The position numbers and the translations under genes were made by a program. From JBEEFP01 sp041166085 (GTDB lineage: Bacteria; Actinomycetota; Acidimicrobiia; Acidimicrobiales; JAFATL01): 64,000 nt of DNA. Under the pieces are notes generated by a model. The model did not search any database, was not told the DNA's origin, and saw only the letters and a list, made by a program, of their open reading frames with translations. Each line of letters opens with the position of its first letter. The stretch's first letter is position 1. Of the stretch, positions 1 to 8,477 are shown piece by piece. Location: assembly GCA_041166085.1 (NCBI GenBank), contig JBEEFP010000058.1:1-64000 (forward strand), in the 5' to 3' direction.

Positions 1-30
1 ACGGATTCCGTAAGTCATTGCCTCGAGAAC
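1..30. repeat. Hairpin repeat, copy 1, cut by the window edge
   Basis: Bases 8-29 are identical to the right arm (52128-52149) of the hairpin next to leuS, and bases 1-4 (acgg) are the tip of the left arm with loop att. The left arm lies outside the window. The element ends 16 bases before the first gene, so it probably terminates an upstream gene that is not visible. It is a terminator or a dispersed repeat. Confidence 0.7.
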
Positions 31-45
31 GGCTCCGCTAGAACG

Positions 46-900
46 GTGGACGTGACCGAACCGATCTCGCTCGTCGTTCTCGCCGCCGGCATCGGGTCTC
101 GTTTCGGCGGGCTCAAGCAGATCGAGCCGGTGGGCCCTGGCGGCGAGGCCATCCTCGACTACTCCGTGTACGACGCACTCCGCGCCGGCGTGGAGCGGGT
201 CGTCATGATCGTGTCGCCCGCCAACGCCGATGTCATCCGCGCCCACGTCGAGCGCGGCTTCGGTCCGCGCGTCGAGGTCGCGTACGCGCTGCAGGAGCCG
301 CCCCCCGGGCGCAAGCCGTGGGGCACGGGCCAAGCGGTGCTCACCACGCGCGACCTCGTCCCCGGATCCTTCGGCGTGGTGAACGGCGACGACTTCTACG
401 GACGCCGGTCGTTCCAGGTGATGGCCGACGACCTGCGCACCGATTCCCCCGACCACGACCTCGTCGCCTTCCCGCTGCGCGACATGCTCTCGCCCTTCGG
501 CGGCGTGTCGCGCGCGGTGTGCTCGGTGGACGCCGACGGCACGACGCTCACGTCCATCGACGAGATCCACGACATCACCGAGGCCGACATGGGCGGCCGC
601 TACACCGGTGACGAGCCCATCTCCGCCAACCTGTGGGGCTTCCGCCCGTCCATCTACGCGGAGCTGGCGCGCGACTTCGCCGAGTTCGTCGCCGACCCGG
701 CCAACGCCGAGAAGGCCGAGTTCTACATCGGCACGACGATCGCCCGGCTGCTCGACGACCCGTCGGCGCCACGCGTGAAGGTCCTACGCACGCCCGATCG
801 GTGGCTCGGCGTGACCTACCGCGACGACGTCCCGGCCATGCAGTCCTCGCTGCGGGCGCTCATCACGTCGGGCGAGTATCCGGAGAAGCTCTGGCAGTAG
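46..900 (+). CDS. Sugar-phosphate nucleotidyltransferase family protein
   Basis: A 284-residue protein from a GTG. The N-terminus LAAGIGSRFGGLKQ (residues 12-25) is the nucleotide-binding loop of the GT-A-like NTP-transferase fold. VVNGDDFYG, with D115-D116, is the usual metal-binding segment. The full domain is present and no hexapeptide-repeat tail follows, so this is a compact cytoplasmic enzyme that would join an NTP to a sugar phosphate or similar alcohol phosphate. The exact substrate cannot be read from sequence. No Shine-Dalgarno (SD) sequence is obvious upstream. The next gene starts 11 bases after the stop and may be co-transcribed, but no pathway link is evident. Confidence 0.85.
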   Translation: MDVTEPISLVVLAAGIGSRFGGLKQIEPVGPGGEAILDYSVYDALRAGVERVVMIVSPANADVIRAHVERGFGPRVEVAYALQEPPPGRKPWGTGQAVLTTRDLVPGSFGVVNGDDFYGRRSFQVMADDLRTDSPDHDLVAFPLRDMLSPFGGVSRAVCSVDADGTTLTSIDEIHDITEADMGGRYTGDEPISANLWGFRPSIYAELARDFAEFVADPANAEKAEFYIGTTIARLLDDPSAPRVKVLRTPDRWLGVTYRDDVPAMQSSLRALITSGEYPEKLWQ

Positions 901-911
901 GTTTCCGCGCC

Positions 912-1973
912 ATGACATACCGCGTCGTGCAGTGGGGTACCGGCAACGTCGGCCATCTGGCCCTGAAGGCCATCGTCAACCATCCGGAGCTCGAGCTGGC
1001 CGGCCTCATCGTGCACAGCCCGTCCAAGGTGGGGCGCGACGCGGGAGAGCTGGCCGGCATCGGCGCGGTGGGCGTCGCTGCGTCCGACGACGTCGACGCC
1101 ATGCTCGCGTCCAAGCCCGACGCCGTCTCCTACATGGCGACCGGCGACCTGCGTCCGTCCGAGGCCGTCGACGACATGTGCCGCTGCCTGGAAGCGGGCG
1201 TCAACGTGGTGTCCACATCGGTCGTCCCGCTCGTGCACCCGCCGTCGGCCGACAAGGCCTCGGTCGAGAAGCTGCAGGCCGCGTGCGAGAAGGGCGGGTC
1301 GTCGTTCTTCACGTCGGGCATCGACCCCGGCTTCGCCAACGACATCCTCCCGCTCACGCTGCTGAGCGCGTGCGAGCGGGTGGACTCGGTGCGGATCATG
1401 GAGATCCTCAACTACTCGACCTACAACCAGCCCGAGGTGCTCTTCGACACCATGGGGTTCGCCCAGCCCCTGGACGCCTCGCCCCTCCTGCTGCTCCCCG
1501 GCGTGCTCTCGATGGCGTGGGGCGGCACCGTCAACCTGCTCGCCGAGGGGCTCGGCGTCGAGCTCGACGAGATCCGGGAGACGCACGAGCGGGTGCCCGC
1601 GCCCGAGACCTTCACCATCCCGCCGGGCACGGTCGAGGAGGGGACGACGGCCGGGCTGCGCTTCGAGGTGCAGGGCATGGTCAACGGCCGCGCCGCCATC
1701 ATCGTCGAGCACGTCACCCGGCTGCGCAACGACATCGCCCCCGACTGGCCCCAGCCCACCGGCCTCGGCTGCTACCGCATCATCGTGGAAGGCTCGCCCA
1801 ACCTGCAGTGCGACCTGCAGCTGGTCGGCGAGGACGGCGACGAGAACACCGCCGGCCTCATCGCCACCGCCATGCGGGTCCTCAACGCCCTCCCGGCCGT
1901 CTGCGCCGCCCCGCCCGGGGTCCTGTCCACCCTCGACCTGCCCCTCGTGACGGCCCGCCACCTCGTCTCCTGA
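912..1973 (+). CDS. DapB-like NAD(P)-binding oxidoreductase (2,4-diaminopentanoate dehydrogenase-like)
   Basis: A 353-residue protein starting at the ATG just before TYRVVQWGTGNVG. The Rossmann motif GTGNVG is at residues 9-14, and the N-terminal domain resembles dihydrodipicolinate reductase. The length and C-terminal half match the actinobacterial family related to 2,4-diaminopentanoate dehydrogenase rather than true DapB, which is about 250 residues. It is therefore predicted to be a soluble NAD(P)-dependent amine or imine oxidoreductase of unknown substrate. The open frame extends far upstream but there overlaps the nucleotidyltransferase, so the ATG at 912 is preferred. Confidence 0.85.
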   Translation: MTYRVVQWGTGNVGHLALKAIVNHPELELAGLIVHSPSKVGRDAGELAGIGAVGVAASDDVDAMLASKPDAVSYMATGDLRPSEAVDDMCRCLEAGVNVVSTSVVPLVHPPSADKASVEKLQAACEKGGSSFFTSGIDPGFANDILPLTLLSACERVDSVRIMEILNYSTYNQPEVLFDTMGFAQPLDASPLLLLPGVLSMAWGGTVNLLAEGLGVELDEIRETHERVPAPETFTIPPGTVEEGTTAGLRFEVQGMVNGRAAIIVEHVTRLRNDIAPDWPQPTGLGCYRIIVEGSPNLQCDLQLVGEDGDENTAGLIATAMRVLNALPAVCAAPPGVLSTLDLPLVTARHLVS

Positions 1974-2026
1974 TGCTCGCTGAGAAAGCCCCGTAAGAAC
2001 TCCCCATATGGTGCGTTTCCCTCGTA

Positions 2027-2248
2027 ATGAGCGACGAGGAGTACGGAGCGGCAGCCGCCGTCATCGCCCACCAGCTGATGGGCAGCCTGTCGGCGGTGAC
2101 CGGCGCGGCCAAACTGTTGGAGGACGCGTGGGACGCCCTCGACCCCGAGGCGCGGCGCCAGCTGCTCGCCGTGATCCAGGAGCGAACCCACGCCGCCATC
2201 GGGTCGCTCCAGGACCTGGTGCAGGGCGTGCCCTGCGACATCTCCTGA
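2027..2248 (+). CDS. Stand-alone HisKA-like (histidine phosphotransfer helix) mini-protein
   Basis: A 73-residue, fully helical protein. VIAHQLMGSLSAVTGAAKLL resembles the H-box helix of HisKA domains (usual form SHELRTPLTAI), and the second half (residues ~40-66) looks like the antiparallel helix of a DHp hairpin. No ATPase domain, sensor or membrane segment is present, and the neighbouring reading frames contain none either. It could be an orphan phosphotransfer or dimerisation protein, an inhibitor of a kinase, or a remnant. It lies 101 bases upstream of the HD-GYP gene on the same strand, which hints at a signalling role. No clear SD precedes the ATG. Confidence 0.6.
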   Translation: MSDEEYGAAAAVIAHQLMGSLSAVTGAAKLLEDAWDALDPEARRQLLAVIQERTHAAIGSLQDLVQGVPCDIS

Positions 2249-2349
2249 TACCCCTCGTCGGATAGGGGGCCCAAGTCCCTCTCGCGTAGAGCGTTCACCT
2301 GGTGCACAATGGGTGAAACGGCGGAAGCACCGTTCCTGGGGGGGAAGAC

Positions 2350-3891
2350 ATGAGCGCTGGCAGCGCGTCCATCGAGGTGGACGCGGGCGCCCGCTGGCCG
2401 GCTCGACCCGCGTGGGCCCGCACCATCCACGTGGCCGTGGCCGTGATCCCGGTCCTCGCCGGCATCGGGGCCGCCACCCTCACCAGCCGCATCCTCGAGC
2501 ACCCGCAACCCGGGACGGCGCCGTGGTGGCTCGTCGTCCTCGCCGTCGCCACCGCCGCGTCCGCGCTCGTCGCTGCGGCCGCTCGTCGCCTGCTGCCCCT
2601 CGCCGCCCTGCTCCAGCTCAGCCTGGTGTTCCCCGACCACACACCCTCCCGTTTCGGCATGGCGCTCCGGGCCGGCAGCGTGAGCCGGCTGCGGCGCGAC
2701 GTTGCACAGGTGCGCGCCCACGGCATGCAGCGCGACGCCGGCGCAGCGGCCGAGAGCATCCTCGGTCTGGCCACCGCTCTCAACGTGCACGACGCCCGCA
2801 CGCGCGGGCACTCCGAACGCGTGCGCGCCCTGGCCGAGCTCATCGCCGAGGAGATGCACCTCCCGCCCGCCGACCGCGACCGCCTCCGCTGGGCCGCGCT
2901 GCTGCACGACTGCGGCAAGCTGATGGTGCACACCGACGTCCTCAACAAGCAGGGCCAGCTCAGCGACGCAGAGTGGACCGAGGTCCGCCGCCACCCCATC
3001 GAAGGCGCGCGCCTGGCTGCGCCCCTCGAGGCCTGGCTGGGTCCGTGGGCCCTTGCCATCGAGGAGCACCACGAGCGGTGGGACGGCTCCGGCTACCCGC
3101 ACGGGCGCGCCGGCGCCGACATCTCCCTCGGCGCCCGCATCGTCGCCGTCGCCGACAGCTTCGAGGTCATGACGTCGGCCCGCTCGTACCAGCGCGCCGT
3201 CGCGCCCGACGCGGCCCGCGCCGAGCTGGCCCGTGAGGCCGGTCGCCAGTTCGACCCCGATGTCGTGCGCGCCTTCCTGCGCGTCTCCATCGGCCGCCTC
3301 CGGTGGCTGGTCGGCCCGATCGGCTGGCTCGCCGACCTTCCCGTCATCCGCACGGCCGCCCGCGCCCCGACCGTGGCCCTCCCAGTGACGTTGACGGCAT
3401 TCACGCTCGCCGTCGCCGGCGTCCTGGGCGGCGTCACCCCACCTGGTCGGGGCCGGGCGGCCGGCGCGCCCCAGGTGGTCGCATCGGCGCCCAGCCCCGG
3501 GCACGCAGTGGCGTCCGCCACTTCGACGGTGCCTCCCGTGACCGTCGACCTCACGCCCACCGACGTCCTCGGCACCCGGTTCGTCGCGCCCACGCGGGCG
3601 CAGGCCGGCGGCACGTCCGCGCCCACACCCGCCGTGGCGGTGATCCCGGGCGACGGGTTGGGCCCGGACCTGCTCGTCCCCGCAGTGCCCGCCGACGTCT
3701 GCGTCGAGAACGGGCCCCTATCGGGCCTTGTCGACACCGGCGTCGAGCCCGTCGTGGGCGCCGTCATGGCGCCGCTGGGCGTGGCGGTGGACGGGGTCAA
3801 CTGCGGCGCCGTGGTGCCCGTGGAAGGGCTGCTCGGCGGACTTCTCGGCCCGATGGCCGGATCCGTGGGAAATCTGTCCTTGCGGCCATAG
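2350..3891 (+). CDS. Membrane HD-GYP domain protein, predicted c-di-GMP phosphodiesterase
   Basis: A 513-residue protein. Two N-terminal membrane segments (residues ~25-45 and ~57-85) precede an HD-GYP domain. H186-D187 lie in LLHDCGKL, and HHERWDGSGYP holds H240-H241 and G248-Y249-P250. These are the metal ligands and signature of the family that linearises c-di-GMP to pGpG/GMP. A further hydrophobic segment at ~340-362 is followed by a ~150-residue tail rich in Ala, Pro, Thr and Val, with two Cys, probably outside the membrane. A purine-rich SD-like stretch (ggggggaag) precedes the ATG. The signalling context includes the upstream HisKA-like protein and two GGDEF-EAL proteins elsewhere in the window. 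Confidence 0.88.
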   Translation: MSAGSASIEVDAGARWPARPAWARTIHVAVAVIPVLAGIGAATLTSRILEHPQPGTAPWWLVVLAVATAASALVAAAARRLLPLAALLQLSLVFPDHTPSRFGMALRAGSVSRLRRDVAQVRAHGMQRDAGAAAESILGLATALNVHDARTRGHSERVRALAELIAEEMHLPPADRDRLRWAALLHDCGKLMVHTDVLNKQGQLSDAEWTEVRRHPIEGARLAAPLEAWLGPWALAIEEHHERWDGSGYPHGRAGADISLGARIVAVADSFEVMTSARSYQRAVAPDAARAELAREAGRQFDPDVVRAFLRVSIGRLRWLVGPIGWLADLPVIRTAARAPTVALPVTLTAFTLAVAGVLGGVTPPGRGRAAGAPQVVASAPSPGHAVASATSTVPPVTVDLTPTDVLGTRFVAPTRAQAGGTSAPTPAVAVIPGDGLGPDLLVPAVPADVCVENGPLSGLVDTGVEPVVGAVMAPLGVAVDGVNCGAVVPVEGLLGGLLGPMAGSVGNLSLRP

Positions 3892-3906
3892 CGCCGCTCC
3901 CGCACC

Positions 3907-4872
3907 ATGGCGCCCATGCCCGCTGGTGATCGCATCGGTCACGACATCGTGATCGTCGTCTACGACGACGTGCAGAGCCTCGACGTGAGCGGGCCCGCCG
4001 AGGTGTTCGCGGCCGCGGGCCACAAGGTCCGCATCGTCAGCAGTGACGGACGACCCGTGCGCTCGACCGGAGGGCTGACCCTCGTCCCCGACGGTGACCT
4101 CACGTCGGTGTGCGGGCCCATCGACACCCTCGTGGTCGCGGGCGGCCCCGGCACGCCCGCGGCGGTGGGCGATCAGCGGCTGATCTCGTGGCTGCGGCGG
4201 GCCGCGCCGCGCAGTCGTCGCGTCACGAGCGTCTGCTCGGGAGCCTTCGTGCTCGCCGCTGCGGGGCTGCTCGACGGCCGCCGGGCCACCACCCACTGGT
4301 CGGTGTGCGACACCCTCGCGCAGCTGCATCCCCACGTCACCGTCGAAGCCGAGCCCATCTACGTGCGGGACGGCGACGTGTGGACGTCGGCCGGTGTCAC
4401 CGCCGGGATGGACCTGGCCCTCGCGCTCGTCGAGGACGACCACGGCCGGGACGTCGCGCTGCGCATCGCCCGCCAGTTCGTCCTCTTCCTGCGCCGCCCC
4501 GGCACCCAGTCCCAGTTCAGCGCCCAGCTGTCGGCCCAGGTCGCGGACCGCGACGTCCTCCAGGAGGTGCAGGCCCACGTGGCCGACCATCCGGGCGACG
4601 ACCTGTCCGTCGAGGCATTGGCGAGCCGGGCGGGGATGTCGTTGCGCAACTTCGCCCGCAGCTTCCGCGCCGAGGTCGGCACCACGCCTGCGCGCTACGT
4701 CGAGGCCGTGCGCATCGAGGCGGCCCGACGCCGGCTCGAGGAGACCGACGACAGCGTCGAGTCCATCGCGCTGGCATCCGGGTTCGGCACGGCCGAGACG
4801 ATGCGGCGCGCCTTCATCCGTGCATTGCACGTCCCGCCGGCGGAATACCGAAGGAGATTCTGTGCCGCTTGA
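3907..4872 (+). CDS. GlxA-family transcriptional regulator (DJ-1/PfpI domain plus AraC-type HTH)
   Basis: A 321-residue protein. Residues ~12-190 form a DJ-1/PfpI (glutamine-amidotransferase-like) domain with the nucleophile-elbow Cys at C110 in SVCSGAF. The C-terminal ~100 residues are an AraC/XylS double helix-turn-helix, ending LHVPPAEYRRRF. This is the standard layout of GlxA-type DNA-binding regulators, whose PfpI domain acts as a ligand sensor rather than a protease. It lies 12 bases upstream of a stand-alone PfpI protein that it probably controls or is co-expressed with. Confidence 0.9.
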   Translation: MAPMPAGDRIGHDIVIVVYDDVQSLDVSGPAEVFAAAGHKVRIVSSDGRPVRSTGGLTLVPDGDLTSVCGPIDTLVVAGGPGTPAAVGDQRLISWLRRAAPRSRRVTSVCSGAFVLAAAGLLDGRRATTHWSVCDTLAQLHPHVTVEAEPIYVRDGDVWTSAGVTAGMDLALALVEDDHGRDVALRIARQFVLFLRRPGTQSQFSAQLSAQVADRDVLQEVQAHVADHPGDDLSVEALASRAGMSLRNFARSFRAEVGTTPARYVEAVRIEAARRRLEETDDSVESIALASGFGTAETMRRAFIRALHVPPAEYRRRFCAA

Positions 4873-4884
4873 AGGAAGGTCAGC

Positions 4885-5526
4885 ATGAACATCGCCATCC
4901 TGCTCTTCGACCGCTTCACCGCCCTCGACGCGGTGGGGCCCTACGAGACCCTCGGCCGCATCCCGGGCGCCAAGGTCACCTTCGTCGCCGAGACGCTCGG
5001 ACCGGTGCGCACCGACACCGGCAACCTGGCCATCACCGCCGACGCGACACTCGCCGATTTGACGGAGCCCGACATCCTCGTCGTCCCCGGTGGCCCGGGA
5101 CAGACCCAGCAGATGGACAACGAGAAGGTGCTCGAGTGGATCCGTCACGCCCACGAGAAGTCGACGTGGACGACGTCGGTGTGCACGGGCTCGTTGCTGC
5201 TCGCCGCGGCCGGGCTGCTCGACGGCAAGCGGGCGACCAGCCACTGGCTCGCCCTCGACCAGCTGCCCGCCTTCGGCGCCCAACCGACGCTCGAGCGGGT
5301 CGTGTTCGACGGCAAGGTCGTCACCGCGGCCGGTGTGTCATCCGGCATTGACATGGGGTTGCGACTCATCGCCGCCATCCACGGCGACGAGGTCGCCCAG
5401 GCCGTGCAGCTGGGCATCGAGTACGACCCGCAACCGCCCTTCGACGCGGGGTCGCCGGCCAAGGCGCCCGCCGCCATCGTGGAGTTCCTGCAGGCCAGCA
5501 GCCGGTTCATGCTCGAAGGGGCGTAG
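4885..5526 (+). CDS. DJ-1/PfpI family protein, isonitrile hydratase-like
   Basis: A 213-residue single-domain protein with the DJ-1 fold. The strand-turn-helix nucleophile Cys is C100 in SVCTGSLLL, and PGGPG marks the oxyanion region. The order and length match the cyclohexyl-isocyanide hydratase-like branch, although substrate assignment is inference. An AAGGAAGG SD precedes the ATG. It follows the GlxA-type regulator by 12 bases, and the two share the motif SVC[ST]GxxxLAAAGLLDG, so the pair may have arisen by duplication. Confidence 0.85.
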   Translation: MNIAILLFDRFTALDAVGPYETLGRIPGAKVTFVAETLGPVRTDTGNLAITADATLADLTEPDILVVPGGPGQTQQMDNEKVLEWIRHAHEKSTWTTSVCTGSLLLAAAGLLDGKRATSHWLALDQLPAFGAQPTLERVVFDGKVVTAAGVSSGIDMGLRLIAAIHGDEVAQAVQLGIEYDPQPPFDAGSPAKAPAAIVEFLQASSRFMLEGA

Positions 5527-5545
5527 CCACCCCCAACGACGTACC

Positions 5546-5899
5546 GTGGCGGGCGTGGCGCCCGCCGAGCAACCCGACCGGACGGCGGTCCACCGAGAGG
5601 CACTGGCCGCGGCGGACCGCGCCGGCAAGGTGGCGGCCGTGATCGACGCGACCGAGGCGCTCGCCGACGCGCTGGCCGACGAAGGCGCGTACGACAGGGC
5701 CGCCGTCCTGCTCGGGGGGGCCGAAGCCATGCGCGCCGACACGGGCACAGGTGAAGGCGGCACCGCACCGCTCGTCGGGGACCGCGCCCGCGCCGTCGCG
5801 GAAGAGGCACTCGGCGAGGTCAGGCTGGCCGAGCGACTGGCCGAGGGCCGCCGGCTCTCCTACGCCGAGGTCGTCGCCCTCGCCGTCGGCACCGACTGA
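5546..5899 (+). CDS. Orphan C-terminal module resembling the tail of LuxR/AAA-type regulators
   Basis: A 117-residue helical protein from GTG 5546 (GTG 5555 also possible). The second half (AAVLLGGAEAMRADTG ... AEGRRLSYAEVVALAV) matches the characteristic end of large actinobacterial ATPase/TPR regulators, where a GAAEALR helix is followed by an A.GRALS.EEAVALA helix pair. Nothing resembling the ATPase, TPR array or DNA-binding domain is present upstream. It is either a small stand-alone adaptor or the remnant of a larger regulator. The frame is open and codon use matches the neighbours, which favours a real gene. Confidence 0.55.
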   Translation: MAGVAPAEQPDRTAVHREALAAADRAGKVAAVIDATEALADALADEGAYDRAAVLLGGAEAMRADTGTGEGGTAPLVGDRARAVAEEALGEVRLAERLAEGRRLSYAEVVALAVGTD

Positions 5900-5931
5900 G
5901 CCCTCCCGTTTCCTCGGCGGCCTCACCCCTC

Positions 5932-5984
5932 CTGACTCTTCGGCACTTCGGGGGAATAGGGCCCCCGAAGTGCCGAAAAGTCAG
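5932..5984. terminator. Long inverted repeat (CTGACTYTTC type)
   Basis: Left arm 5932-5954 and right arm 5962-5984 pair over 23 bp with one mismatch; the loop is aataggg. It starts 32 bases after the stop at 5899 and probably terminates the rightward transcript. Its outer arms resemble those of the hairpin at 40563-40615. Confidence 0.75.
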
Positions 5985-6101
5985 CCCGCGGGTCGGGACG
6001 CGATGGCCCGATCGGGCCATGGTCGTCGCTGCCCCGCGTGCGTACCGTTCGCAGCGGAGGGGGACCGGCGACGCGGGGTCGCAACAGAAGGCATCCATCG
6101 C

Positions 6102-7334
6102 ATGCGTCGTCGTCTCCTTGCTGCAGCAGCCGCGCTTCCCCTCGCGCTGCTGGTCACCCTCCTGCCGAGCAACGCCGGCGCCGAGGCCAGCGTCTCGGGC
6201 TGGACCAACGCCTGCTTCTCGACCGGCTGCACGCCCGGCACGAGCAGCAGCCTCCAGGTCTCGCCCCTCCTCGGGATGGCCTACATCAACGCAACGTTCG
6301 CGGGCTCGACGGCCGACGGCGCCCTCGCCCTCGGTGGCGCGCCCGACATGCCCAACGTGGACAACCTGGGCAGCTTGATGCTGGCTGCAGTGGACGCTTC
6401 CTACGAGGGCGTCACCTTCGACCTGCGGATCCGCATCGGCGGGGCGACGGTCGCGGTGCCCGCTGTTCTCCATGGCGCCGTGACCGCCGGCGGCACCGGT
6501 GGGGTCGTCGTCGACTTCGCGAACGATCCCCACCCCTTCGCGTTGGGCGAGGGCGTGGTGCTCGCCGTGTCCGTGCAGGACGTCGCGGTGTCGCCGGGCG
6601 CGACGGTGGCGGTCAGCGGCGTGGTGACCACATCGGACGGCGCGCCCCCGGCCGGAGCGGTCGTGCCCACACCCGTGCCGGGTGCCACGCCGCTCGCCAT
6701 CGCCGGGGTGGCCGCCGGCAGGCCTTTCGCCGGCCACACCGCGGGCGGGGTGCTGCCGCTTGCCCTCGAGACCGTCAGCGTCGTGGCGCTGCCCGGGGTC
6801 AACGGCGGGCAGTACACCATCGAAGTCGCGCTGGACACCCCGGTGCGCGCCAGCGCGGTGTTCACCGGCACCGTCACCGGCACGGTGGTGGCCGCCGGCA
6901 CCGGGGCCTACGTCATCGACTTCCCCGACGCGCCCGTGATCGTCGACATGCCGGGCGGACGACTGTCGGTGAGCGTCAACGACCTCGCCGTCGCGCCGGG
7001 ACACGACGCCGTGCTCACCGGCCAGATCGTGCAGCCGCCGTGGAACCAGCCGCCGGTGGCGACGGCCGACACCTTCTCCCGCAAGAGCGGCAACCACGAC
7101 GCCACCGGCAACGTGCTCGGCAACGACAGCGACCCCGAGGGCGACCCGCTCACCGCCGAGCTGGTGTCCGATGCGGCCAACGGCAGCGTCACCTTGGCTC
7201 CCAACGGCACGTTCACCTACCGGTCGCGCCCACCGCACCAGGCACCGGACAGCTTCGTCTACCGGGTGAGCGACGGACGGGTGTGGTCAGCTCCCGTCGC
7301 CGTCACGATCACGCCCGCCAACGCCAAGCGGTAG
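6102..7334 (+). CDS. Secreted protein with C-terminal cadherin/Ig-like (tandem-95 type) domain
   Basis: A 410-residue protein starting at the ATG of MRRRLLAAAAALPLALL, a classical signal peptide with probable cleavage after NAGA. The middle region is a series of Ala/Gly/Val-rich beta-strand segments without a recognised family. The last ~95 residues (VLGNDSDPEGDPLTAELV to the end) match the VCBS/tandem-95 Ig-like repeat common in secreted adhesins and exo-enzymes. No sorting signal or membrane anchor follows, so it is probably released. The open frame extends upstream of the signal peptide but looks non-coding there. Its last 48 bases overlap the 3' end of the convergent P450 gene. Confidence 0.8.
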   Translation: MRRRLLAAAAALPLALLVTLLPSNAGAEASVSGWTNACFSTGCTPGTSSSLQVSPLLGMAYINATFAGSTADGALALGGAPDMPNVDNLGSLMLAAVDASYEGVTFDLRIRIGGATVAVPAVLHGAVTAGGTGGVVVDFANDPHPFALGEGVVLAVSVQDVAVSPGATVAVSGVVTTSDGAPPAGAVVPTPVPGATPLAIAGVAAGRPFAGHTAGGVLPLALETVSVVALPGVNGGQYTIEVALDTPVRASAVFTGTVTGTVVAAGTGAYVIDFPDAPVIVDMPGGRLSVSVNDLAVAPGHDAVLTGQIVQPPWNQPPVATADTFSRKSGNHDATGNVLGNDSDPEGDPLTAELVSDAANGSVTLAPNGTFTYRSRPPHQAPDSFVYRVSDGRVWSAPVAVTITPANAKR

Positions 7335-8477
7335 CGACTCCAGCCCGCGCAGCACCGCGGTCGGACGCCACACCGGCGTCCCGGCCAGCCCCAGCTCGGG
7401 GAAGCGCTCGAGCAGCGCGGGCAGAGCGATCTGCGCCTCCCGCCTGCTGAGGGCCGCGCCCAGGCAGAAGTGCACGCCCTGGCCGAAGGCGAGGTGCGGG
7501 TTGGGGTGGCGCGCCACGTCGAGGACGTCGGCGTCGGGGAAGCGGGCCGGATCGCGGTTCGCCGCGCCGAGGGCGGCGACGACCGAGTCCCCCGCCGCGA
7601 TCGCCACCCCGCCGATGTCGGTGTCCGCCAACGCCGCGCGGTTGATCATCTGGGCCGGGCTGTCGTAGCGCAGCAGTTCCTCGACCGCGGTGCGCACGCC
7701 CGCCGCGTCGGACTTGCGCAGCGCGTCGAGCTGGTCGGGCGCGCGCAGCAGCGCCAGCAGGCCGTTGCCGATGAGGTTGGTGGTCGTCTCGTGACCGGCG
7801 AAGACCAACAGCGTGCAGAGCGACGTGACTTCGGCTTCGGTGAGGGCGTCGTCGTCCTCGGCTTCGAGCATGCGACTCACGAGGTCGTCGCCCGGCGTCC
7901 GGCGCCGCTCGGCGACCAGCGACGCCACGTACGCGCCCATGCCCTCCGCGCCGCCGAACGCCTTCGCCGTCTTGCTGTAGAAGCGGTCCATCCCCGCGGC
8001 CATCTCGCGCGACCACGCGCTGAACTGGGCCCGATCCGCCTCCGGCACCCCGAACAGCTCCGCGATCACCGTGATGGGCAGCGGGTAGGCGAAGTCCCGG
8101 ATCAGGTCGAACCTGGGCTCGGTGATCTGGTCGAGGAGGCGGTCGACCATCGACTCGATGCGGGGACGGAGCACCTCGGTCTCGCGGGCGGTGAAGCCGC
8201 GCTGGGCCAGGCGGCGGACGGCGGTGTGCTCGGGCGGGTCGCTGCCGATGGAGCGCGATGACCGCTTCGCCGCCGCCCCGCCACCCTTGGCGGCGCGGGC
8301 GCGGTCGGCCGTCAACGCAGGGTCGGAGAAGAAGGCCTCGCAGTCGGCGTAACGGGTCAGGAACCAGCTGCGGTGACGGTCGCTCCAGTGGACCGGGTCC
8401 TCGGCACGGATGCGCGCCCAGGTGGGATAGGGGTCGGCGACGAACCCCGGGTCGCGCAGATCGAGCGCGTGCGTCAC
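7287..8477 (-). CDS. Cytochrome P450
   Basis: A 396-residue soluble bacterial P450. It has the I-helix FAGHETTTN oxygen-activation motif, the K-helix ExxR (EELLR) and the heme-binding FGQGVHFCLG with thiolate ligand Cys338. It lacks a membrane anchor and would need a ferredoxin and reductase; the closest ferredoxin in the window is at 20243. It starts at a GTG overlapping the stop of the upstream nitronate monooxygenase by four bases (GTGA), so the two are translationally coupled. The substrate is unknown; the neighbouring thiolase hints at lipid, steroid or terpenoid oxidation. The 3' end overlaps a convergent gene. Confidence 0.93.
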   Translation of the reverse strand: MTHALDLRDPGFVADPYPTWARIRAEDPVHWSDRHRSWFLTRYADCEAFFSDPALTADRARAAKGGGAAAKRSSRSIGSDPPEHTAVRRLAQRGFTARETEVLRPRIESMVDRLLDQITEPRFDLIRDFAYPLPITVIAELFGVPEADRAQFSAWSREMAAGMDRFYSKTAKAFGGAEGMGAYVASLVAERRRTPGDDLVSRMLEAEDDDALTEAEVTSLCTLLVFAGHETTTNLIGNGLLALLRAPDQLDALRKSDAAGVRTAVEELLRYDSPAQMINRAALADTDIGGVAIAAGDSVVAALGAANRDPARFPDADVLDVARHPNPHLAFGQGVHFCLGAALSRREAQIALPALLERFPELGLAGTPVWRPTAVLRGLESLPLGVGGRDRDGDGS

